From NCBI RefSeq assembly GCF_001618885.1, contig NZ_CP015114.1:1612001-1676000 (forward strand): a stretch of 64,000 nucleotides of DNA, given 5' to 3'. The notes beneath the pieces are model-generated. The model did not search any database. It was not told the DNA's origin and was given only the letters and a program-made list of their open reading frames with translations. The DNA comes from Staphylococcus condimenti (GTDB lineage Bacteria > Bacillota > Bacilli > Staphylococcales > Staphylococcaceae). This document shows, one piece after another, positions 25,077-33,496 of the stretch (positions are counted from its first letter, which is position 1; each line of letters opens with the position of its first letter). The position numbers and the translations under genes are program-made.

Positions 25077-26357
25077 ATGAAATGTATGAATTGCGGAGAG
25101 AGTGTAGATCCGAATGATAAATTTTGTATGCGTTGCGGATCTAATTTAGAAGAGCAAAAAGCTAATCAGTTAGTTGCTAAGACATGCCCTTCATGTGGAA
25201 ATAATGTTAGCGAAGATGATAAGTTCTGCGGGCACTGCGGATATAATTTTAACAATCCAAATACAAATGAAAATTATTCCAATCAATCTTCAGTAAAAGG
25301 TGTACCTGAAGAAAACAGTTTTACACAAGGAGCTAAAAATTTATTTGGAAATACGACTAAATCAATCGGTAAGTTAGCAGGTAACGAAGAAAGTTTAAAC
25401 ATCAACCTAAAAGATATGTTTTCTGAGGTATTTAAAAAGCATACAAAGGAAGAATCAGATGAAATTTTTATAGCAGGTACAAAGAGCACTACACCTAAGC
25501 TTGATGAAATTTCAGAAGAATGGGGTAGACCTTGGTTGTTTTCTAGAGTGTTTTTAGCATTTGCTATTACATTTGCAGTATTGTGGGTTTTAGTAAATTC
25601 TTTTGAAAATGAATTAGCAATACCTGGATTAATCTTTATTGGTGCTTTAATGGTTCCTCTATCCTGCCTTTTCTTTTTCTATGAATCTAATGCATTTAAG
25701 AACATTAGTCTATTTGAAGTGATGAAAATGTTTTTTATTGGAGGAGTACTTTCTCTTCTAAGCACTATGTTTTTGTATGGTTTTGTTACATTTAGTGATG
25801 AACATAATGTATATGGAACGCTTACAATCATTGATGCATTTTTAGTAGGATTGGTAGAAGAAACTGGGAAAGCACTTATTATTGTCTATTTCATTAATAA
25901 AATGAGAACGAATAAAATTTTAAATGGTTTATTGATAGGAGCAGCAATAGGAGCTGGATTTGCAGTATTTGAATCAGCAGGATATATCCTTACGTACTCA
26001 TTAAGTAATGTGGATAATTTAACAACCCTAGTATTCATAAGATCTTGGACTGCTATTGGAACCCATATTGTTTGGTCTGCCATTATAGGGGCTGTAATTA
26101 TTATCGCTAAAGATAATACGAAATTCTCATTCAATAATATTGGGAATAAAAGTTTCTTATTTTTCTTTTTTGTTTCAGTATTACTGCATACCATTTGGGA
26201 TACAGATATTACTTTATTAGGTAGCGGTACGTTGAAATATGTTGTATTGATAGTTATTGCTTGGATTTTTGTTTTTATCTTAATGAAAGCAGGTCTGAAT
26301 CAAATAGACTTCTTTAGAAATGAAGAAGCGTTGATTCAACAAGGTGAAAATGAATGA
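25077..26357 (+). CDS. Zinc-ribbon PrsW-like intramembrane metalloprotease
   Basis: About 426 residues from the ATG at 25077; upstream in-frame codons lack a good ribosome site. Two zinc ribbons open the protein: CMNC...CMRC and CPSC...CGHC (within the first 60 residues). A linker leads to about nine membrane helices with PrsW-type motifs: VEETGK (near residue 260), HIVWSA (near 329) and HTIWD (near 370), the E-E and two H expected to bind the catalytic metal. PrsW-type enzymes cut membrane proteins such as anti-sigma factors; here the target is unknown. The ATG of the next gene overlaps the stop (ATGA), so the two zinc-ribbon proteins are translationally coupled and probably work together. 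Confidence 0.8.
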   Translation: MKCMNCGESVDPNDKFCMRCGSNLEEQKANQLVAKTCPSCGNNVSEDDKFCGHCGYNFNNPNTNENYSNQSSVKGVPEENSFTQGAKNLFGNTTKSIGKLAGNEESLNINLKDMFSEVFKKHTKEESDEIFIAGTKSTTPKLDEISEEWGRPWLFSRVFLAFAITFAVLWVLVNSFENELAIPGLIFIGALMVPLSCLFFFYESNAFKNISLFEVMKMFFIGGVLSLLSTMFLYGFVTFSDEHNVYGTLTIIDAFLVGLVEETGKALIIVYFINKMRTNKILNGLLIGAAIGAGFAVFESAGYILTYSLSNVDNLTTLVFIRSWTAIGTHIVWSAIIGAVIIIAKDNTKFSFNNIGNKSFLFFFFVSVLLHTIWDTDITLLGSGTLKYVVLIVIAWIFVFILMKAGLNQIDFFRNEEALIQQGENE

Positions 26358-27409
26358 GATATTGCCCTAATTGCGGAGAGGAAGTAGAAAAGGGACAGTT
26401 ATATTGTAGTAATTGCGGGACAATGTTAAATGAAACACATACACAAAACAGCAGAAGAAACAGAAAACAAAATACGGGTAAAGCATGGATTATTATAGCA
26501 GCAGTTTTAGTAGCATTAATAACTGCTGCGATAGCAATTTATTTTCTATTTACATTTCTAAAAAATCCATCTGATACATCTCGTAATAATACAAATCATT
26601 ATGAAAACACTATTGGTAAAGTTGATGTATTATCTAAAGAATTCAGCGAAAACTTTATGAACCAAGATAATACAGGTGGATACAAAGGATTCGAACTGGG
26701 AATGTCGCCTCAAGAGATAAAGCATAAATTCGGTAACGAAGATGGGACAGTTGAATTAGGTATCGGAAAAGTTCATAAATATGGTGATATGGGCGTGTAT
26801 TATGGTTCTGACAATACAGTTTCCTCAGTATATGTGTTACCTGATAATGTTACTGTGGATGAATTTAAAAAAGTACATGGGGAACCAACCAAACAAACAG
26901 ATGAACAGATGATATATGATGATAATCCTGATAATGGATTTACAATATTTATTAATCATAAGGATGGAAAAATTCAATCTGTAGAGAACACTTTTCAAAT
27001 GGATACTTCAAGTTTAGATCAGATAAAATCAAGTAATAATTCTGCTCAAAATCTTAACGAAAAATTCACTCGAGATGTACTGAATTATAGTGATGGGATT
27101 AGCAAAATAATGAACACCGCGTTTAGTGCAGTGGATTATACGGATCAACCTGAAAGTTTAGCTGAAGCTAGATCGATGACTGATAGCTGGGATGGTTTAT
27201 TAAATGACATTGAAAACCAAGCTGATACTGATGAAGAGCAAAAGATTGTAGAGCAATTACAAGGATTTAAAAATGAAAGAAATGAAATTCTGGACGATAT
27301 TGAACAATTTGTTGATAACCATGATTCTGAAGCTTGGCATAATGCACAAAAAAAGAATGTATCTTTAGATGAGGAACTAAAAGCGTTTTTTGATGAATTC
27401 CCGAATTAA
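26354..27409 (+). CDS. Zinc-ribbon single-pass membrane protein of unknown function
   Basis: 351 residues. An N-terminal zinc ribbon (CPNC...CSNC, residues 4-22) is followed by a basic stretch and one membrane helix (about 43-66), then an extracellular part. That part contains a compact domain at about 110-215 (GFELGMSPQEIKHKFG, then a strand-rich region with DGKIQSVENTF), recalling SmpA/OmlA- or DUF4309-type repeats, and a C-terminal helical Asp/Glu/Gln-rich region. The start overlaps the PrsW-like gene by 4 nt. The topology (zinc ribbon inside, sensor-like domain outside) would suit a substrate or partner of the protease, which is inference. Confidence 0.75.
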   Translation: MRYCPNCGEEVEKGQLYCSNCGTMLNETHTQNSRRNRKQNTGKAWIIIAAVLVALITAAIAIYFLFTFLKNPSDTSRNNTNHYENTIGKVDVLSKEFSENFMNQDNTGGYKGFELGMSPQEIKHKFGNEDGTVELGIGKVHKYGDMGVYYGSDNTVSSVYVLPDNVTVDEFKKVHGEPTKQTDEQMIYDDNPDNGFTIFINHKDGKIQSVENTFQMDTSSLDQIKSSNNSAQNLNEKFTRDVLNYSDGISKIMNTAFSAVDYTDQPESLAEARSMTDSWDGLLNDIENQADTDEEQKIVEQLQGFKNERNEILDDIEQFVDNHDSEAWHNAQKKNVSLDEELKAFFDEFPN

Positions 27410-27412
27410 AAT

Positions 27413-27448
27413 AGGACTGGTGAATATCCTCACCAATCCTGTTTTTTT
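27413..27448. terminator. Terminator between the zinc-ribbon gene and the VOC gene
   Basis: AGGACTGGTGA (27413-27423) pairs with TCACCAATCCT (27430-27440), one mismatch, followed by seven T. Sits between convergent genes. Confidence 0.75.
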
Positions 27449-27459
27449 ATTTTCTGATT

Positions 27460-27981
27460 TTATTTTTTGGGTATAAATACTTCTGCTTCGCTGTCTTCAG
27501 GATAATAATAACCGTTAGGCACTGTCTGTAATTCAATCAAACTGCCCCATGGTGCTTTAATATAAACTGTTTGATTTCCTGATGTATCTTCATATCTTGT
27601 ATTAAAGTGAGGTTCTGAAATAGGTTCGCCGCCTGCTTCAATTATCTGTTCTAATGCACTTTCGAAATCATCTACATAAAAAGCAATATGTGTAAATCCG
27701 ATATCTTGAAGTGATTCTGCAGCACGTTGTTGCGCGTTTGCGAATTCAAACATTTCAATATTAGGCCCATTACCGAACACCATCATACGTTTTTTAATGA
27801 TTTTAGCACCAGATTCCAACCCTAAAAATCGTTCTACATCTTCACCGCCACGTGGCGATTCCATTTCTGTCTGACTGTCATAGGCGATTTTACCGTTTAA
27901 TCCTTTCTTAAAGAATTCTGTCGCTGCTTCTATATCTGGTACAGTTAACCCAATATGATTGATGCCTCTTGTTATATCCAT
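27460..27981 (-). CDS. VOC family (glyoxalase/dioxygenase-fold) protein
   Basis: 173 residues with paired beta-alpha-beta-beta-beta modules of the vicinal oxygen chelate superfamily: INHIGLTVPDIEAATEFFKK at the start (His likely metal-binding), IEMFEFAN, then IGFTHIAFYVDDFESALEQI (second His) and GSLIELQTVP (final Glu). The arrangement H/E...H/E is consistent with a metal site. Substrate is unknown; it could act on a small toxic electrophile or a sugar. Convergent with the zinc-ribbon pair and divergent from rbsR. Confidence 0.82.
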   Translation of the reverse strand: MDITRGINHIGLTVPDIEAATEFFKKGLNGKIAYDSQTEMESPRGGEDVERFLGLESGAKIIKKRMMVFGNGPNIEMFEFANAQQRAAESLQDIGFTHIAFYVDDFESALEQIIEAGGEPISEPHFNTRYEDTSGNQTVYIKAPWGSLIELQTVPNGYYYPEDSEAEVFIPKK

Positions 27982-28159
27982 AGCACTATCACTTCTTTCT
28001 TTAAATAGAACTTATATTTATTATATTAACCATAACAACTGGATTTTATGCTTATTTAAAATTTAACAAGATAATCTGCTACCAATTATTTTGTTGCATG
28101 ATATGATGTGAGTAAATCAATTAATATTTAAAAGTGAAAAAGTGTAAGGGGATAGAGTA

Positions 28160-29149
28160 ATGAAAAAAGTATCAATTAAAGATGTTGCGCATAAAGCTGG
28201 CGTATCAGTAACCACAGTATCCCATATACTAAACCATAACGCGGAACGCTTTTCTAAAGAAACAATTCATAAAGTAATGGAAGCAAAAGAAACGTTAGGT
28301 TATTTTCCAAATAAGAATGCACAACAATTAAGAGGCAGCAAAATTAAATTAATCGGTGTCTTACTTCCAAGTTTAACAAATCCATTTTTCTCAACAATTA
28401 TGCAAAGTATGGATCAAAATAAACCAGAAGATGTCGATTTATTCTTTTTAACGACCACTGGAAAAGAATTGGAGAGTAATATCAAGCATTTAGTAGAACG
28501 CGGTATGGATGGCTTAGTGATTGGCCGTTTAATCGAAAATCCAGAAGCGCTTGATACATATTTGAAAAAAAGAAATGTGCCTTATGTTGTGCTGGATCAA
28601 AGTGAAGATCATGGGTTTACAGATATGATTCGAACAGATGAAAAGGCAGGCGGGCAACTTGCAGCGGAGCATTTGGTTGGATTAGGACACAGAAATATGG
28701 CGATTGTCCAACCGCATAAGATGATGGCAAATATGAAAGATAGAGTATACGGCTTCAAGTCTTATTGTCAAAAACACGGTATCCCTGATCCGATTATATA
28801 TGAAACAGACTTGTCTAAAGCCGGCGGTGCATCCATTGTATCTTCAATTGTAGAAAGTAATGCGACAGATGCTTTTGCGATTAATGATGAAATGGCTATC
28901 GGTATTATGAGAGGGATGGCTGATAGAGGTCTGTCAGTACCGAGTGATTTATCATTGGTGGGATATGATGATATTGATTTCGCAAGATACATGATTCCTT
29001 CGCTTACCACAGTTGCACAACCTATGGAAGACGTAGGGGCGCTTGCATTAACGTTGATTATGAAAAAAATCCAAAGCCAAGGTTCAAATACTGAAAAAAT
29101 TGAATTACCGAACAAGTTAGTGATAAGAGAAACGACACATCGCATATAG
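28160..29149 (+). CDS. rbsR: RbsR, LacI family ribose operon repressor
   Basis: 329-residue LacI/GalR-type regulator. The N-terminal helix-turn-helix reads VSIKDVAHKAGVSVTTVSHILN, followed by a hinge (QLRGSKIKLIGVLLP) and a periplasmic-binding-fold effector domain. It lies directly upstream of rbsU-rbsD-rbsK, with its own terminator at 29165, so it is probably expressed separately and represses rbsU. The matching operator is likely the long palindrome at 29291-29312. GGGGAT precedes the ATG by about 8 nt. Confidence 0.88.
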   Translation: MKKVSIKDVAHKAGVSVTTVSHILNHNAERFSKETIHKVMEAKETLGYFPNKNAQQLRGSKIKLIGVLLPSLTNPFFSTIMQSMDQNKPEDVDLFFLTTTGKELESNIKHLVERGMDGLVIGRLIENPEALDTYLKKRNVPYVVLDQSEDHGFTDMIRTDEKAGGQLAAEHLVGLGHRNMAIVQPHKMMANMKDRVYGFKSYCQKHGIPDPIIYETDLSKAGGASIVSSIVESNATDAFAINDEMAIGIMRGMADRGLSVPSDLSLVGYDDIDFARYMIPSLTTVAQPMEDVGALALTLIMKKIQSQGSNTEKIELPNKLVIRETTHRI

Positions 29150-29164
29150 TATATATTGATTATC

Positions 29165-29214
29165 AAAGGTCTCAGAAGTGGAATAAACACCATTTTTGAG
29201 ACCTTTCTTTTTTT
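29165..29214 (+). terminator. Terminator after rbsR
   Basis: AAAGGTCTC (29165-29173) pairs with GAGACCTTT (29198-29206), with further pairing inside, then an eight-base T run. Confidence 0.8.
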
Positions 29215-29254
29215 CATATCAAAATTTGAATATGGCAAAATTTCTACATCGATA

Positions 29255-29268
29255 TGAAAGCGTATACA
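29255..29268. promoter_or_regulatory. cre site before rbsU
   Basis: TGAAAGCGTATACA matches the catabolite-responsive element consensus for CcpA. It overlaps the region expected to hold the rbsU promoter -35, pointing to glucose repression of ribose use. Confidence 0.65.
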
Positions 29269-29290
29269 CATTTAAAAGAAAGTGTTATAG

Positions 29291-29312
29291 TTTAGTAAAA
29301 CGTTTTACTAAA
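29291..29312. promoter_or_regulatory. RbsR operator palindrome
   Basis: A perfect 22-bp palindrome with half-site TTTAGTAAAAC around a central CG, the layout bound by LacI-family regulators. It overlaps a candidate -10 (TATAGT at 29286-29291). Confidence 0.75.
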
Positions 29313-29353
29313 ATGCTATTTACAAATTAAATATAAAAATAGAGGTGTAAATT

Positions 29354-30235
29354 ATGAATATGGTCGCATTATTAATCGGTTTAGGTCCATTGCTCGGTTG
29401 GGGGTTATTTCCAACCATCGCATCAAAATTCGGTGGTAAACCTGTTAACCAAATTATCGGAACGACGGTAGGGACATTAATTTTCGCAAGTGTCTTTTAT
29501 GCATTTACAGCAAGAGAATTTCCGACAGGTATGAATTTATTCTTTTCGATTCTTTCAGGAGCAGGTTGGAGTTTTGGTCAAATTTTAACTTTCAAAGCAT
29601 TTGAATATATCGGTTCATCACGTGCGATGCCTGTAACAACAGCTTTCCAATTATTAGGGGCATCACTTTGGGGTGTATTTGCACTCGGCAACTGGCCTGG
29701 CGTTACAAATAAAATCATTGGTTTCATCGCATTAGCGGTTATTTTAATTGGTGCACGTATGACAGTGTGGAGTGAAAAATCTGAAGCCACAGATAGCGGT
29801 AACTTAAGAAAAGCAGTCATCATTTTATTAATTGGTGAAATCGGTTATTGGTTATATTCAGCAGCACCGCAAGCAACAGATATCGGTGGTAAAAATGCAT
29901 TTTTACCTCAAGCTATCGGTATGTTGATTGTTGCTGTGATTTACGGTTTGATGAATATGAAAAAAGACAATCCATTTACAAATAAAATTACATGGTTGCA
30001 AATTATTTCAGGATTCTTCTTTGCATTTGCAGCATTAACTTACTTAATTTCTGCACAGCCTGATATGAATGGCTTAGCAACAGGCTTTATTCTTTCACAA
30101 ACTTCAGTAGTGCTTGCAACATTAACAGGCATCTATTTCTTGAATCAACGTAAAACTTCTAAAGAAATGGTCATTACAGTAATTGGTTTGGTGCTTATTT
30201 TAGCAGCAGCTGCAGTGACAGTCTTTATTAAATAA
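29354..30235 (+). CDS. rbsU: RbsU, ribose/glucose-uptake permease (GRP family)
   Basis: 293-residue membrane protein of the DMT-superfamily glucose/ribose porter family (GlcU/RbsU), with about ten hydrophobic helices. Family signs include the N-terminal LIGLGPLLGWGLFPTIASKFGG and FILSQTSVVLATLTGIYFLNQRK in the second half. It takes the place of an ABC ribose importer, as in S. aureus. AGAGGTG lies 8-9 nt upstream of the ATG. Operon rbsU-rbsD-rbsK with short spacers (24 and 18 nt). Confidence 0.88.
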   Translation: MNMVALLIGLGPLLGWGLFPTIASKFGGKPVNQIIGTTVGTLIFASVFYAFTAREFPTGMNLFFSILSGAGWSFGQILTFKAFEYIGSSRAMPVTTAFQLLGASLWGVFALGNWPGVTNKIIGFIALAVILIGARMTVWSEKSEATDSGNLRKAVIILLIGEIGYWLYSAAPQATDIGGKNAFLPQAIGMLIVAVIYGLMNMKKDNPFTNKITWLQIISGFFFAFAALTYLISAQPDMNGLATGFILSQTSVVLATLTGIYFLNQRKTSKEMVITVIGLVLILAAAAVTVFIK

Positions 30236-30259
30236 TGAATAATTAGGGAGAGATAGAGA

Positions 30260-30664
30260 ATGAAAAAAACACCTTTACTTAATAGTCAGGTTTCTCAAGC
30301 AGCAGCAACAGTTGGACATTTTGATTTATTAACAATCAATGATGCAGGCATGCCGATTCCAAATGATGAACGTCGTATTGATTTAGCTGTAACAAAAGCA
30401 TTACCGCGCTTTATTGATGTTTTAGAAACCGTACTGACAGAAATGGAAATTCAAAAGATATATTTAGCTGAAGAGATTAAAACACATAACCCAGAGCAAT
30501 TAAAAGCGATTAAAGGATTGATAGATGAGGATGTCGAAATTGAATTCATTCCGCATTCACAAATGAAAGAATATTTAAGCCATCCTTTAAATAAAGGTAA
30601 TATCCGCACAGGGGAAATTACGCCATTTTCAAATATTATTCTTGAGTCTAATGTGACATTTTAA
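30260..30664 (+). CDS. rbsD: RbsD, D-ribose pyranase
   Basis: 134 residues, usual length. RbsD interconverts the beta-pyranose and beta-furanose forms of D-ribose, supplying furanose for RbsK. Typical features: [17 protein letters not shown] (His and Asp near the active site), [12 protein letters not shown], and a C-terminal [16 protein letters not shown] with the Tyr/Asn-type end of the family. GGGAGAG precedes the ATG. Confidence 0.92.
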   Translation: MKKTPLLNSQVSQAAATVGHFDLLTINDAGMPIPNDERRIDLAVTKALPRFIDVLETVLTEMEIQKIYLAEEIKTHNPEQLKAIKGLIDEDVEIEFIPHSQMKEYLSHPLNKGNIRTGEITPFSNIILESNVTF

Positions 30665-30682
30665 GGGAAGGAGAGATGCTTT

Positions 30683-31597
30683 ATGACAAATAAAGTTGTA
30701 ATTTTGGGGTCAACGAATGTTGATCAGTTCTTAACAGTCGAACGTTACGCAAAACCTGGGGAAACACTTCATGTTGAAAAAGGACAAAAATTATATGGCG
30801 GCGGTAAAGGTGCCAATCAAGCGATTGCGACAGCACGCATGGGAGCAGAGACAACGTTTATTTCTAAAGTCGGTAAAGATGGCTTAGCGGATTTTATGTT
30901 CGATGATTTTAAAGAAGCGGGCATGAATATTGATTATATTTTAGAATCTGAAACAGAAGATACAGGCCAAGCCTTTATTACAGTTGATGCAGAAGGCAGT
31001 AATACGATTTATGTGTATGGCGGTGCTAATATGGCGATTACGCCTGAAGATGTTGATAAAGCTGCTTCAAAAATTAAAGAGGCAGATTATGTAGCGGCAC
31101 AATTAGAAGTACCGGTACCTGCGATTATTCAAGCCTTTAAAATTGCGAGAGAAGCGGGTGTGACAACTGTTTTAAATCCTGCGCCTGCTGAAAAGCTTCC
31201 TGAAGAACTATTAAGTTTAATAGATGTCATTGTACCAAATGAATTTGAAGCTGAAATATTATCCGGTGTCCCAGTTGCAGATGAAAAATCTATGGCACAA
31301 AATGCGGATTATTTCTTAGATTTAGGAGTTAAGGTGGTCGTGATTACTTTAGGTGAACAAGGCACGTATTATGCAGTAGAAGGTGATTCTGGTTTAGTTA
31401 AAGCTTATACGGTTCAAGCAGTGGATACAACAGCTGCAGGCGATACTTTTATCGGAGCTTTTGTCAGCAGATTTGAGGTAAATAAAATGAATTTAGTTGA
31501 AGCAATTGATTACGCGAATAAAGCAGCTTCATTAACTGTACAAAAACCAGGGGCACAAGCTTCTATTCCTTTGGTAAGCGAAGTAGACAACATATAA
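30683..31597 (+). CDS. rbsK: RbsK, ribokinase
   Basis: 304-residue PfkB-family kinase phosphorylating D-ribose to ribose 5-phosphate. Seen: GSTNVDQFLTVERYAKPGET, the substrate motif GGGKGANQAIATARMG near residue 40, NPAPAEKLPEELL, and the second PfkB signature DTTAAGDTFIGAFV with the catalytic Asp and anion hole GAGD-like AAGD. Ends the rbsUDK operon before a terminator. AAGGAGAG is a strong ribosome site. Confidence 0.93.
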   Translation: MTNKVVILGSTNVDQFLTVERYAKPGETLHVEKGQKLYGGGKGANQAIATARMGAETTFISKVGKDGLADFMFDDFKEAGMNIDYILESETEDTGQAFITVDAEGSNTIYVYGGANMAITPEDVDKAASKIKEADYVAAQLEVPVPAIIQAFKIAREAGVTTVLNPAPAEKLPEELLSLIDVIVPNEFEAEILSGVPVADEKSMAQNADYFLDLGVKVVVITLGEQGTYYAVEGDSGLVKAYTVQAVDTTAAGDTFIGAFVSRFEVNKMNLVEAIDYANKAASLTVQKPGAQASIPLVSEVDNI

Positions 31598-31636
31598 AAA
31601 TAAGAAATCGTTATATTGAATTGATAATTATTAGAA

Positions 31637-31667
31637 AAACTTCGCTGTTGTTTAGCGAAGTTTTTTT
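31637..31667. terminator. Bidirectional terminator between rbsK and the GNAT gene
   Basis: AAACTTCGCT (31637-31646) pairs perfectly with AGCGAAGTTT (31654-31663), then a T run. Confidence 0.85.
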
Positions 31668-32154
31668 ATGTGAATTGTTTAATCAAATTGAACCATTGAA
31701 CACCACCATGTTCAGATGCTGAAATGCCATCGTTTGTATAACCGTACTTTTCATAAAATGGAATCAAATCAGCTTTGCATGTTAATGTAATACCTTCACG
31801 TTGGTTATCTTTTGCTGTACTTTCAAGTTGTTTTAACAACTGTCCTGCAAGCCCTTGATTTCGATAATCTTTTGCGACAACTAATCCTAATATAGCGATA
31901 TAACCGCCTGTTGATGGATTAGGTTCAATCGTTTCAAATAAATCATCTGTGATATACATATTTTCAATGACAGGGCCATTCACATATCCTGCAATTTCTC
32001 CATTAGATTCTGCGACAATGAAGGTATCTTTAATATTTTGGATTCTGTCGATAAGTGCTTTTTCAGTCGCCGCTTCTTTAGGTGTAAATCCTTCATTTTC
32101 AATCTCAAGTATTTCTGATAAATCACTTTCATTTACAAGTCTGAATTGATACAT
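31666..32154 (-). CDS. GNAT family N-acetyltransferase
   Basis: 162 residues of the Gcn5-related acetyltransferase fold. The acetyl-CoA-binding motif A reads ILGLVVAKDYRNQGLAGQLLKQL (R/Q-x-x-G-x-A), and FYEKYGYT is the common C-terminal strand. N terminus YQFRLVNESDLSEILEIENEGF is typical. Closest in style to AANAT-like (arylalkylamine) GNATs; substrate unknown. AGAGGA precedes the ATG. Stands alone, convergent with rbsK. Confidence 0.82.
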   Translation of the reverse strand: MYQFRLVNESDLSEILEIENEGFTPKEAATEKALIDRIQNIKDTFIVAESNGEIAGYVNGPVIENMYITDDLFETIEPNPSTGGYIAILGLVVAKDYRNQGLAGQLLKQLESTAKDNQREGITLTCKADLIPFYEKYGYTNDGISASEHGGVQWFNLIKQFT

Positions 32155-32243
32155 TTACAATCCTCTTTTCTGTTCTTAAGTTTAAAACAGTGTAGACCCT
32201 AATCTTTGATTGGTCAATTGTTTCTATAAAAAGAGCAATTGAA

Positions 32244-32272
32244 AAAGCAGACCACAAGATGTAATCTGCTTT
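32244..32272 (-). terminator. Terminator after fadA
   Basis: AAAGCAGA (32244-32251) pairs with TCTGCTTT (32265-32272) and the stem continues inside; on the minus strand T residues follow. Confidence 0.75.
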
Positions 32273-32281
32273 CAAATCAAT

Positions 32282-33466
32282 CTATCTCACATATTCAAAT
32301 ATTCCTGCTGCACCCATACCGGCTCCGATACACATAGATACCATACCGTATTTTGTATCGGGGCGTTTTTTCATCTCAGATAACAAACGTGCAGTCAGTA
32401 TTGCACCTGTAGCACCTAATGGATGCCCTAAGGATATTGCACCGCCATTCACATTTGTAATATCTGTATTGAGTTTGACTTCTCTGATAGAAGCAACGGT
32501 TTGTGAAGCGAAAGCTTCGTTCAACTCAATCAAATCCATATCGTCAATTGATAAATTTGTCAGTGATAATACTTCTGGAATCGCATAGGCTGGCCCGATT
32601 CCCATCACTTTAGGATCAACACCGACAGCTTTATATCCTACAAAGCGTGCAATCGGTGTAACACCTAATTCTTTAACTTTTTCACCAGACATAAGTACCA
32701 CAAAGCCTGTGCCATCTGATAGTGGTGCAGACGTACCAGCTGTGACAGTTCCATCTGCTTTAAAGACAGTCGGCAGTGTCGCGAGTACTTCTTCGTTTGT
32801 GTCTGGACGGATAAATTCATCTTTGTCGAAAGTCTCATGACCGACTTGAGGCCCTTTTTCAGTATAAGATACTGTATTAACTTCAATTGGAATAATTTCA
32901 TCATCAAATTTACCTTCTGATTGTGCTTTGGCAGCACGTTGATGACTTTGTACAGCATATTTATCTTGGTCTTGTCGTGAAACATTATATTGATCAGCGA
33001 CATTTTCCGCTGTAAGTCCCATAGGGTAAGACACCCCGGCGTCTTCTTCTTGTAAAGTCGGATTATTAGTAGGTTCATTACCGCCCATCGGTACAGCCCC
33101 CATGAATTCAATACCACCAGCGACCAAAACATCACCTTGTCCTGCCATGATTTCATTTGCGGCAGTCGCAATGGTTTGTAATCCTGAAGAACAATAGCGG
33201 TTGACGGTTTGTCCAGGTACAGTATCAGGTAAGCCAGCACGTAATGCAATAGTACGCGCAGTGTTCATACCTTGCAATCCTTCTGGGAAAGCTGTTCCGA
33301 CGATGACATCTTCAACCATTTCTGGTTTGAAATTGCCATCTACACGTTCTAATACACCTTTTAATACTTTCGCAGCAACATCGTCTGGTCTTTCATGAAG
33401 GAATGCTCCATTTTTAGCTTTAGCTACTGCTGAACGTCCATAAGCTACAATATATGCTTCTCGCAT
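32282..33466 (-). CDS. fadA: FadA, acetyl-CoA acyltransferase (thiolase)
   Basis: Thiolase of about 394 residues catalysing the last step of fatty acid beta-oxidation. Active-site Cys in NRYCSSGLQ (about residue 87), a glycine-rich GGAISLGHPLGATGA with the catalytic His, and a second Cys in MVSMCIGAGMGAAG near the C terminus. Start at ATG 33466 is preferred, as AGAGAGG is 9 nt upstream; two ATG codons further up overlap that site. Last gene of the minus-strand fadXDEBA operon, 30 nt after fadB. Confidence 0.9.
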   Translation of the reverse strand: MREAYIVAYGRSAVAKAKNGAFLHERPDDVAAKVLKGVLERVDGNFKPEMVEDVIVGTAFPEGLQGMNTARTIALRAGLPDTVPGQTVNRYCSSGLQTIATAANEIMAGQGDVLVAGGIEFMGAVPMGGNEPTNNPTLQEEDAGVSYPMGLTAENVADQYNVSRQDQDKYAVQSHQRAAKAQSEGKFDDEIIPIEVNTVSYTEKGPQVGHETFDKDEFIRPDTNEEVLATLPTVFKADGTVTAGTSAPLSDGTGFVVLMSGEKVKELGVTPIARFVGYKAVGVDPKVMGIGPAYAIPEVLSLTNLSIDDMDLIELNEAFASQTVASIREVKLNTDITNVNGGAISLGHPLGATGAILTARLLSEMKKRPDTKYGMVSMCIGAGMGAAGIFEYVR

Positions 33467-33496
33467 GCTCATCATCCTCTCTTTAACTTTTCATGA

